Assembly: GCA_030606335.1 (NCBI GenBank)
Contig: JAUWGP010000001.1
Span: forward strand, 62,001-126,000
Length of the DNA: 64,000 bases
From: Caldifarciminota bacterium
GTDB lineage: Bacteria > Hydrothermota > UBA3073
Reading direction: 5' to 3'
Positions 33,469-41,369 of this stretch are shown piece after piece. Under the pieces are notes generated by a model, which saw only the letters and a list, made by a program, of their open reading frames with translations, was not told where the DNA came from and ran no database searches. The number at the start of each line of letters is the position of its first letter. Position 1 is the first letter of the stretch. Position numbers and translations under genes: made by a program.

Positions 33469-35253
33469 ATGAAGGTAAATAAGCCAGTTTGTTGGATTAT
33501 TATCATGTTAACATTGGGAATAGTTTCGATCTCTGCAAACGAATTTACTAATATTAATTTTGGAAATAGAGATATTAATACCTACAAAGAACAACAGATT
33601 GCTTATGCAGTAATCATCAAAGAGGCAACCTATAATGACTCTACCTGGCACGCAGTTGTAGATACACTCCTGGCACGATATCAGGGTCAAGTATTTATCT
33701 GGAATAGTTCTCTCGATGATGTGAAGGATGATGTTGTTGCCTTTCAACCAACACATATTGGCTTTGTCTGTAATATCACAACTGCCGCACCGAGTTTTAT
33801 TATGAGCAGTATATGGTCCTTTACCAGAGACTTAGATGATGATATCTACTGCGATGCTATCTGGGGAATTATAACAGGCTGTGATGCTCAAGATGCCATA
33901 AATCTTGTTACAGGTCCTACCGGATTTGAAATAAAAACTGTTCTTGGTGGAACCACCTGCTGTGACTTAAATTACTATACTCAGGGCATATCAACCTCTG
34001 AGGCATCCTATGGAGAATACTATATAAAACATCCCGATTCTCTGGAAACTAGTCACTATACTGGCGGTCCTACTGATAGAACAGTGTGGCTTGTAACAAT
34101 GATAAATGATGGTATCGATATTTTCAATTACGATCCAGTGGATATCTTTTATACCAGCGGACATGGGAGCGCAACTTCATGGCAACTGCATTTTCCATCA
34201 TCTGGTAACGAGGGATATTTTCGCTCCAGTAACGGACAGGTTTATGGTGATCCACACATAGAACCTGATACGAACATAAATTCAGACCATCCGAAGATAT
34301 ATTTTGGTCTTGGTAACTGTAATATCGGACAAATTTACAGTAGTAATTGTATGGCACCTTCATGGATACATACAGGTGGGGCATATCAATATACTGGCTA
34401 TTTAATCGGTGAAGGTTCAAATTCTTTCCAACATGGTGGAACAAAGGCTTATTTTTATAGGATGTCAAGAGATAACACCTGGGCAGAGGCGTTCTTTCTG
34501 AGTAATCAAGCACTCAAATTTGATATAACAAATAACACACCTGGAGTAAATCCAACTGATTTGAATGGCTCTGCTCTATATGGCGACCCCGGAATGCAGG
34601 TAAAAATGTCCAATGAAGGTGTTTTCCAGCAACCACTCTTCACAAGCGAGCTTATAGTAAATGAAGGAACCGAAAAGGATACAATTACTTTCAAGATTGC
34701 GATGAACAGAGAAGGAAATCCCGGCACGACAAGCAAATGGGGTAATCGTCATCCGGCGATAATTTTACCCTTCAGAGCAGAAAATATTGAGATTATCTAT
34801 ACTGATGCCATAACTGCAATAGTTGAGGATAATTTTGCCTTAATGTATATCTGGTATCAGGGACAGTCATCGTTAGCTGAAGGTGAAACAAGAGAAGTTG
34901 TGTTCACCTGTGACCATACTATTACCGGTATTGATGAAGAAACAGTAAAACAAGGAGATTTAGAGGTTATACTTTATCAAAATCAACCCAACCCATTCAG
35001 AGAAAAGACAGTTATCAGTTATCAGTTATCGGTTATCGGTAACCCACTGATTACTGATGACCGGTCACCGATTACCTTGTCCATCTACGACCTTGCTGGT
35101 CGCCTTATCTGCACCTTCCCTCTTCACCCTTCTCTCACCACTTATCGCTCTTCAATAGTCTGGGATGCTAAAGATATAAGTCCTGGTATTTATTTCTACC
35201 GCATTACTGGTGGTGATTTCAGCGCTATAAAAAAATGTATTATATTGAAATAG
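33469..35253 (+). CDS. Secreted caspase-fold (C25/gingipain-like) protein with C-terminal sorting domain
   Basis: The 594-residue product has a signal peptide (about 1-23) and a central domain in which His232 (FYTSGHGS) and Cys284 (GLGNCNIGQ) are placed like the His-Cys dyad of gingipain and other clan CD peptidases. The region after 395 is beta-rich. The last 90 residues are a type IX-like sorting domain (NQPNPFREKTVIS, SIYDLAGRL, SPGIYFYRIT, KKCIILK). Peptidase activity is inferred from the dyad; substrate unknown. Within the sorting domain a hairpin-forming DNA segment (35021-35080) has been inserted in frame. Its neighbour at 35464 has a nearly identical sorting domain. Confidence 0.78.
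   Translation: MKVNKPVCWIIIMLTLGIVSISANEFTNINFGNRDINTYKEQQIAYAVIIKEATYNDSTWHAVVDTLLARYQGQVFIWNSSLDDVKDDVVAFQPTHIGFVCNITTAAPSFIMSSIWSFTRDLDDDIYCDAIWGIITGCDAQDAINLVTGPTGFEIKTVLGGTTCCDLNYYTQGISTSEASYGEYYIKHPDSLETSHYTGGPTDRTVWLVTMINDGIDIFNYDPVDIFYTSGHGSATSWQLHFPSSGNEGYFRSSNGQVYGDPHIEPDTNINSDHPKIYFGLGNCNIGQIYSSNCMAPSWIHTGGAYQYTGYLIGEGSNSFQHGGTKAYFYRMSRDNTWAEAFFLSNQALKFDITNNTPGVNPTDLNGSALYGDPGMQVKMSNEGVFQQPLFTSELIVNEGTEKDTITFKIAMNREGNPGTTSKWGNRHPAIILPFRAENIEIIYTDAITAIVEDNFALMYIWYQGQSSLAEGETREVVFTCDHTITGIDEETVKQGDLEVILYQNQPNPFREKTVISYQLSVIGNPLITDDRSPITLSIYDLAGRLICTFPLHPSLTTYRSSIVWDAKDISPGIYFYRITGGDFSAIKKCIILK
35021..35080. repeat. In-frame palindromic insert in a sorting domain (copy 1)
   Basis: After a 27-bp flank shared with the gene at 35464, this stretch has GGTTATCGGT (35031-35040) that can pair with ACCGATTACC, plus TGACCGGTCA inside. 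It encodes residues between TVIS and SIYDLAGR that have no counterpart in ordinary domains of this type. Confidence 0.65.
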
Positions 35254-35463
35254 TATCATATGACTATATAATGCACCTAATTTTAATGTTGCAGGTAGCA
35301 AAGTTGACTGGTTTGACAACTGCACGACGCCTGCCCCGCCTTGGTGGGAATAGGCAAGGTAATCAGGATGTTTTCTTCACCTCTCAATGTAGGGCATGCT
35401 TCTGCAAGGCTGACTTGACTGACATATATTACTACTCTAACTTCAAATCAAAGCTATACCTCA

Positions 35464-37575
35464 ATGAATAATACTCTTAATAATGTTAAAACTATAATCA
35501 CTATTATAATAGCCCATATTATTCTTACTGTAACCTCTATAGATGCAGAATGGACACTAATCGATTCAACCTACTTCACCAGTCTTGTTCCAGCAGGTGA
35601 AAGATGTTGTGTTTCAGTTCAATCTTCTACAAACTATCTGGAATTAACCTTACCCTCAGATAATCTTACACCCGATGCAGAAGCTGCTGTCAGAATTGCC
35701 CCCAACTGGCTTAAAATGGATTTAAGAGATAACTTTCGCAGACTTGACGAGGAAGACCAGAATCTTTATGCAGGTTTAATCAATATTGCAATATATCCGT
35801 ATATAGATGAAATCTGCTTTGAAGTGGCTCACATTGCTCCCCAAATACTTTCCTCATCAATGAACCCACAGGTATTATTAGAGAATGTTGAATCATTATA
35901 TGAAATTGATACATATCTTGATTATGTAGAAATAGTTGATAATGATGGTGATGATTATTACTCAACTGTTGTCTATAGAGTTCTTGAACAGGGAGATACT
36001 CTTGATATAGAATTACCTCAGGAACTTTATTACTGGTATATAGTCCATCCAAAGTTACATAAGGAAACTCCCGATTATATCAATCCAGGCACAGGAAATC
36101 CTGAAGCTCCACCAACAGGTGTTTTCTGGCGTGACTTCTTAATGAACTATAATGATGATGGGTATCCTCTTTTACTACACTGCCTGGACACCTGTTCAGT
36201 ATTATGGAAAACCCAGCAAAATTCACTTGATAATGGAGCTGTAGGTGCCCTTACCCAATGGATTCTTGATGTAATGACCTTCCAATCATATACTCATCAT
36301 GACCAGCCAGTACGGATTTACAGATTACACATCGGCACCTGTAGCGTACATTCTTATCTCACTGCAGCTGCAGCTCGAGCTGCACTCATACCTGCTGTTG
36401 TCAATGTGATGTATAGCAATAATCATAAGATAATTGAATTCTGGGATAGACACTGGATTGCATGGGAACCAGTAAATACCTTTATTGATTACCCGGAAGG
36501 TTATGAGAACTGGGGTTGGGATGTGGCAGCAGCATTTAACTGGCGTGGCGACAGCTACATCTGGGATGCCACAGAAAAATATACAGAGATATGCACTCTT
36601 AATGTTAATGTAACAGATAATAATGGACAGCCTGTTGATGGTGCGAGGATTAAAATCTACAGTAGTCCCTGTGTAAGTTGGGGGGCAACTGCAGGTTGGA
36701 CGAATTACAATGGAGGTAAACAATTTCTTCTTGGTAATAATCGGACCTTTAATGCCCAGGTCACCAGTAATATTGGTAATTATCCCCAAAGTGGAATGGA
36801 GACTGTAATCACAAACAGCGAAGCAGGCCAATGTTATGAATGGAATGTTACGTTACCTGGTGCTATTCCATTTCTGGATGTATCTACTGCTACCATGCCA
36901 GATAATCCAACAGATGATTATCGTATAGTATTAGAATACAACTTACATGAAGAAATTCTATATGGTAATAATTTTGATGACAATAATTGTTTCTCACAAA
37001 AAGACTCACCCGGACATATTGACTTTTTTATCTGTGATGAAGAGAATTTTAATTATTATACTGTAAATGAACGTTTTCAAGCCTTTGAAATAAATCAAAA
37101 TAGTTCATTCGATACTGTTGATTTTGTCTTACCAAGTGCAGATTCATGGTATACTGTATTTTCAAATGATGAAAAACTATATCTAACACAGGAATTGCAA
37201 GTAATAGCAAAACTCTATCAAAAATCATTCGGTATTATGCTTGAAGAAGAACATGGAAGTCTATACCCTGAATTCATCCTTTACCATAATTACCCGAATC
37301 CATTCAGAGAAAAGACAGTTATCAGTTTGGAGTGCATCAACCGTGTTGATGCTGCTGTGACATGGTCACAGCACTCCATACACATCTACGACCTTGCCGG
37401 TCGTCTCATCCGCACCCTCTCTCTTCCCTCTTCTCCCTTCTCTTATCACTCTTCAGTGATGTGGGATGGTACAGATAGTGATAATAAACCTGTAAGTTCT
37501 GGTATCTATTTCTACAGCCTAAAAGTAGGTGATAAAAAGATCGATACAAAAAAATGTATGTTTCTGAAATCGTAA
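35464..37575 (+). CDS. Secreted transglutaminase-like protein with C-terminal sorting domain
   Basis: The 703-residue product has a signal peptide (about 1-28), an N-terminal region of unknown fold, and a transglutaminase-like core with Cys293 (IGTCSVHSYLTAAAARAALI) and His321 (NNHKIIEFWDRHWIAWEPVN), the usual Cys and His-x-x-x-E-x-W-D arrangement. A CarboxypepD_reg-like beta-sandwich follows (about 380-460), and the C-terminal sorting domain ends the protein (NYPNPFREKTVIS, IYDLAGRLI, SGIYFYSLK). Bacterial members often act as peptidases or cross-linkers outside the cell. A 49-nt palindromic element lies inside the sorting domain. The ATG lacks an evident strong ribosome binding site. Confidence 0.8.
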   Translation: MNNTLNNVKTIITIIIAHIILTVTSIDAEWTLIDSTYFTSLVPAGERCCVSVQSSTNYLELTLPSDNLTPDAEAAVRIAPNWLKMDLRDNFRRLDEEDQNLYAGLINIAIYPYIDEICFEVAHIAPQILSSSMNPQVLLENVESLYEIDTYLDYVEIVDNDGDDYYSTVVYRVLEQGDTLDIELPQELYYWYIVHPKLHKETPDYINPGTGNPEAPPTGVFWRDFLMNYNDDGYPLLLHCLDTCSVLWKTQQNSLDNGAVGALTQWILDVMTFQSYTHHDQPVRIYRLHIGTCSVHSYLTAAAARAALIPAVVNVMYSNNHKIIEFWDRHWIAWEPVNTFIDYPEGYENWGWDVAAAFNWRGDSYIWDATEKYTEICTLNVNVTDNNGQPVDGARIKIYSSPCVSWGATAGWTNYNGGKQFLLGNNRTFNAQVTSNIGNYPQSGMETVITNSEAGQCYEWNVTLPGAIPFLDVSTATMPDNPTDDYRIVLEYNLHEEILYGNNFDDNNCFSQKDSPGHIDFFICDEENFNYYTVNERFQAFEINQNSSFDTVDFVLPSADSWYTVFSNDEKLYLTQELQVIAKLYQKSFGIMLEEEHGSLYPEFILYHNYPNPFREKTVISLECINRVDAAVTWSQHSIHIYDLAGRLIRTLSLPSSPFSYHSSVMWDGTDSDNKPVSSGIYFYSLKVGDKKIDTKKCMFLKS
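37329..37377. repeat. In-frame palindromic insert in a sorting domain (copy 2)
   Basis: A 49-nt cloverleaf-like element: outer stem GGAGTGC/GCACTCC, arm ATCAAC/GTTGAT, arm GCTGTGAC/GTCACAGC. It interrupts the sorting domain at the same position as copy 1 but with unrelated sequence. Outer stem and layout match the intergenic element at 8949-9048. Confidence 0.8.
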
Positions 37576-37611
37576 AATAAAAAGCCCACATATCAACAAA
37601 GGAGGAACTCC

Positions 37612-38064
37612 ATGTCAAAATTACTATTAATCTTTGTATTAATGTCAGGATTATTAATTAGCAATGCATTGGCAGATATTAGTGGTTTAGGATTAGGTGT
37701 TATTTTAGGGGAACCTACAGGATTAAGTGCTAAGATATGGACAACCAAAAGCACAGCGTTTGATGGAGCAATTGCCTGGTCATTCTATAAAAATATTAAC
37801 CTGCATATGCATGCAGATTTACTTTTTCACAAATTCAGATACTTCAAGGGAAAAAGAGGAACCCTCCCATTTTATTTCGGTATTGGTGGGAGGATTAAAC
37901 TTGAAGAAAAGAGTAGAATCGGGGCTCGTTTTCCTTTAGGCATAGAATACATATTTACTGAAGCACCTATGGATTTTTTCCTTGAATTTGTTCCCATTCT
38001 TGATCTAATGCCAGGTACAGACTATAGATTTAATGGCGCCTTTGGTTTCAGATACTTCTTCTAA
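37612..38064 (+). CDS. Small outer-membrane-barrel-like protein
   Basis: The 150-residue product has a signal peptide (about 1-22), then alternating hydrophobic strands with many Gly and aromatic residues (GLGVILGEPTGLSAKIW, LPFYFGIGGRIKL, PMDFFLEFVPILDLMPG) and a C-terminal GAFGFRYFF ending in Phe, which is the outer-membrane assembly signal. It is probably a small beta-barrel of unknown role. It has an AAAGGAGG ribosome binding site and is complete. Confidence 0.8.
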   Translation: MSKLLLIFVLMSGLLISNALADISGLGLGVILGEPTGLSAKIWTTKSTAFDGAIAWSFYKNINLHMHADLLFHKFRYFKGKRGTLPFYFGIGGRIKLEEKSRIGARFPLGIEYIFTEAPMDFFLEFVPILDLMPGTDYRFNGAFGFRYFF

Positions 38065-38234
38065 ATCGGTCTCAACTATTTAATATTTTCAATGTCTCAT
38101 CTTTTTCTAATACTGAGCTATACGACTACCTCAAAAAGACAAAACAAAAAAATATACCAACAACTGGTTCAATGAGTGTAAGAAAGTTGCATGAGATAAT
38201 AAAAGAAAAGAAAAAATCATATACTTTTTTGTAA
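38065..38234 (+). pseudogene. Possible gene remnant
   Basis: A frame of about 56 codons without a start ends at TAA 38232. The last 45 residues look protein-like (NTELYDYLKKTKQK, SVRKLHEIIKEKKKSYTFL). It may be the tail of a lost gene between the barrel protein and the lipoprotein. The evidence is only the frame and residue pattern. Confidence 0.25.
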
Positions 38235-38313
38235 ATGAAGCCTTAAAAAGTTGTAACAATTTGGATATAACAATAGATATATATGAATGCCTGTTTGTTA
38301 TAGGAGGGTAAAG

Positions 38314-38664
38314 ATGATAAGACCTATTCATTATCTAATTCTTGGAATTGCAATTTGCAGTATGGTTATATTGGCTGGTTGCTACGACCTTGAGGGCACA
38401 GTATTTGAAAGAAAACCCGGTGGTGGTATTGGACAGAAAATCCCAGGGGTTGAAATTACATTTACCAGCGAAGACGGCAGTATCACCAAAACTATAACAA
38501 CGGATAACACAGGCTCCTTCAATATTTCCTTGAGCACGGGTAGATATGTAGTTACAGCTACTCATCCAGATTACGAAGATTACACCAGTGCCCCTGATTA
38601 TTTTGTAGTCACAGGTGACGGTAATCAAATTGGTAATCTCTTTATGAAGAGAAGGAGTCAATAA
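38314..38664 (+). CDS. Lipoprotein with a carboxypeptidase-regulatory-like domain
   Basis: From ATG 38314 (AGGAGGG ribosome binding site) the 116-residue product has a lipoprotein signal peptide ending in the lipobox ILAGC. An upstream in-frame ATG (38287) would only lengthen the signal. The mature part is one CarboxypepD_reg-like beta-sandwich (LEGTVFERKPGGGIG, PGVEITFTSEDG, TDNTGSFNISLSTGRYVVTA). It is anchored in a membrane and may stabilise or display ligands; specific role unknown. Confidence 0.85.
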   Translation: MIRPIHYLILGIAICSMVILAGCYDLEGTVFERKPGGGIGQKIPGVEITFTSEDGSITKTITTDNTGSFNISLSTGRYVVTATHPDYEDYTSAPDYFVVTGDGNQIGNLFMKRRSQ

Positions 38665-38905
38665 GGTAGTGCCAAATAGAATATGAAAGAATATGACAAA
38701 CCACAGTCCGTCTCAGACGGATCACAGAGTAAATTTAATTCTCTGTGCTCTCTTCTATTGAACCCAAAGTTTGCCAGAGGTGAGCTACAAGCAAGAAAAA
38801 CCCTGATAGCGAATTTGAGTACACAGAGAAAAATAAATATTATCTCTCTGTGTTCTCTGTGGTTAGATTTTTTGACAATACTGTCAATAATACCAGGAGG
38901 TTAAT

Positions 38906-40705
38906 ATGAAAGAGCAACTTCTTATTTATCTTGGTTTATCTTTTATGTTACTAAGTACAGTCTGGTCCTTTCCTCAAGGAGATGTCCCAGATAACATAGA
39001 AGAGTTGTTTGACCGATATACCAGAGATATTATTGAGCTAAATCCCGAAATTGCTTCAGAAATAGGAATTACCGAAGAAATGGGTTTTACTGTTAAAAAA
39101 GATGAGCTAACAGATGTGTCGGAACAGGCTATAATGAGTGAATATAATTTATTCCGTACCTATAATTCCTGGCTTAAGACATACAACAAAGCAGAGATTA
39201 CACTATCACAACAACTTGATGCGGATATATTGTACTGGTACCATGATACTAAACTACAGGGAGAAAAATACAGGCATCACCAGTATATCATCAATCATTT
39301 GTTAGGTATACACAATGCTCTGACTTCGTTAATGACTGAGTATCATACAATCGAGACCTTTAAAGATGCAGAAGACTATATCAGCAGGTTGGGAAATTAC
39401 AGCGATAAGTTTAAACAGCTTCTTGAGGGTCTGAAAATTCGTGAAGAAAAAGGCATTATCCCACCAATCTTTATTATTGAGAAAATGGACGAGGTTATGT
39501 CAGATTTCATCAGTGTAGATGAAAAGGAAAACCTATTATATACATCATTCAGAGATAGAGTAAAAAAACTGCAAAATATAGACGAAAAAACAAAAGAGAG
39601 GTTGTATCAAAGTGTTGAGGATAATATAAAAAATTGTGTGTATCCCTCATATAGGGATTTTATTGCACACCTGAAAAAATTACAACAAAAAGCAACTTAT
39701 GATGCAGGTGTATGGAAATTGCCAGATGGGGATAAATATTATGAATATTGTCTGCGCTATCATACAACAACTACCTTATCACCAGAAGAGATCCATCAAA
39801 TAGGTATAAAAGAGGTTGAGCGCATTCAGAAGGAAATGAAAGAACTCCTTGCATCTTTAGGATTTACAGAAGGTCAAACATTTGGTGAAATTCAGAGTAA
39901 ATATTGGACAGCAATGTATAGTAAATACGATGAGCGGTTCCAATACCCCGAGTCAGAAGAAGGAAGAAAACAAGCGCTGCGAGATTACCAGGCAATTATT
40001 TATGATGTTGAGAAGAAGTTGCCACAACTTTTTCCGCTAATACCCAAAGCACCTGTCATCGTAATGCGTGTCCCAGATTTTCAAGAGAGTACATTAGGTA
40101 CCTTTTATCAACCCCCTCCTCTCGATGGTTCAAGGGAAGGTATCTTTTATGCAAACTTATCTCGCCTCCCGTTTAAACCAGGGATGAAGACTTTGACATA
40201 CCATGAGTCAATTCCCGGACATCATTTTCAATTCGCTATTGAAAGGGAAGCTCCCAACTATAGAATATTTAGAAGCATATTCTTTTTTACCGCCTATGCT
40301 GAAGGTTGGGCTTTATATGCAGAAAAACTCGCCAAGGAACAAGGATGGTATGAAGATGTATACACTAAATTAGGTTATCTGAACTCAGAACTTTTTAGAG
40401 CAGTTCGCCTGGTAGTTGATACAGGGATTCACTACAAACGATGGTCCCGTGACCGGACTTATAATTATATGGTTGATAATCTGGGATGGGGTTCCTACAG
40501 ACAGATTAATAGGTATTGTGTATGGCCTGGACAGGCATGTGCATATAAAATAGGAGAGCTAAAAATGCTGGAATTGAGAGAGCGAGCAAAAACGAAGTTA
40601 GGAGATAGGTTTGATATAAAAGAGTTTCATCGTGTAATACTACAACATGGTTCTGCTCCACTTGAGATTTTAGAAAGAATAGTGGATGAGTGGATAGAGA
40701 GTTGA
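38906..40705 (+). CDS. DUF885-family secreted metallohydrolase-like protein
   Basis: The 599-residue product has a signal peptide (about 1-21). The DUF885 hallmark, TYHESIPGHHFQFAIERE near 432-450, has the HExxxGHH arrangement and is followed by FTAYAEGWALYAEKLAKEQG, also conserved. Some members act as peptidases or esterases; substrate unknown. It has an AGGAGG ribosome binding site. The gap before it (38665-38905) holds ACAGAG/CTCTGTG palindromic repeats. Confidence 0.88.
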   Translation: MKEQLLIYLGLSFMLLSTVWSFPQGDVPDNIEELFDRYTRDIIELNPEIASEIGITEEMGFTVKKDELTDVSEQAIMSEYNLFRTYNSWLKTYNKAEITLSQQLDADILYWYHDTKLQGEKYRHHQYIINHLLGIHNALTSLMTEYHTIETFKDAEDYISRLGNYSDKFKQLLEGLKIREEKGIIPPIFIIEKMDEVMSDFISVDEKENLLYTSFRDRVKKLQNIDEKTKERLYQSVEDNIKNCVYPSYRDFIAHLKKLQQKATYDAGVWKLPDGDKYYEYCLRYHTTTTLSPEEIHQIGIKEVERIQKEMKELLASLGFTEGQTFGEIQSKYWTAMYSKYDERFQYPESEEGRKQALRDYQAIIYDVEKKLPQLFPLIPKAPVIVMRVPDFQESTLGTFYQPPPLDGSREGIFYANLSRLPFKPGMKTLTYHESIPGHHFQFAIEREAPNYRIFRSIFFFTAYAEGWALYAEKLAKEQGWYEDVYTKLGYLNSELFRAVRLVVDTGIHYKRWSRDRTYNYMVDNLGWGSYRQINRYCVWPGQACAYKIGELKMLELRERAKTKLGDRFDIKEFHRVILQHGSAPLEILERIVDEWIES

Positions 40706-41338
40706 TACTGTGAAAAATAATATTAAAGCGATAAGGTAGGGGTTCGATTTATCGAACCCAAAAGGTAAAGCGAAAATGTAGGGGTTCGATTTATCGAACC
40801 TGTAAAAGAAACGGGTCGGATACCCATCTGCCGTCGGACAGGAATCCGACCCCTACATTTGATACTGTGGAAAATAATATTAAATAATATGACAAACCAC
40901 AGAGGTCACATAGGGGAGAAGAGAGATGAGTGAAGAGCGTAGGGCATAGGACGAGAAACGGAGAAACGGGGAAAAGGGAAGAGTGTAGAGCGTATTGAGT
41001 AAGGCGTAGGGCGTATGTAGTAAGACATCAGACCACAGACTATGGAAAAAGTGAAAAGGATAAAGGACTATTTGCTATTTATTATTGAGGAACACAAACT
41101 GGAAAGCAATCGTAAATCGACAATGGAAAATAGGAAAGAGTAGGGCAAGGCTTCAGCCTTGCAAGAAGAGAAATGGTAGGAGTCCGTCGTTTGACGGGCG
41201 ATAATTTAATCGGGGTTAGGAAACCCCTCCTACTGTAAAGGAAAGGTAGGAGACCGTCGTTTGACGGACGAAACGGGTTGTAGTGCAGGTCTGTGGTTAG
41301 ATTTTTGACAATACCGAATATTATATCAGGAGGGTGAT
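40706..41338. repeat. 633-bp repeat-only gap
   Basis: No gene is seen. Contents: a GATACTGTG(G)AAAATAATATTAAA word twice (40707 and 40861), GTAGGGGTTCGATTTATCGA twice (40737, 40781), a GGGTCGGAT...ATCCGACCC hairpin near 40810-40853, several GGGCGTAG/GTAGAGCGT words, and the GTAGGAGTCCGTCGTTTGAC module at 41176-41272, which closely matches 19676-19836. Confidence 0.7.
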
Positions 41339-41369
41339 ATGAAATAAGGTAATAATTACTTTTGCAACA

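Noticed and set aside
38683-38904. 73-codon frame before the DUF885 gene
   Set aside because: It is made of ACAGAG/CTCTGTG palindromic repeats that read through by chance.
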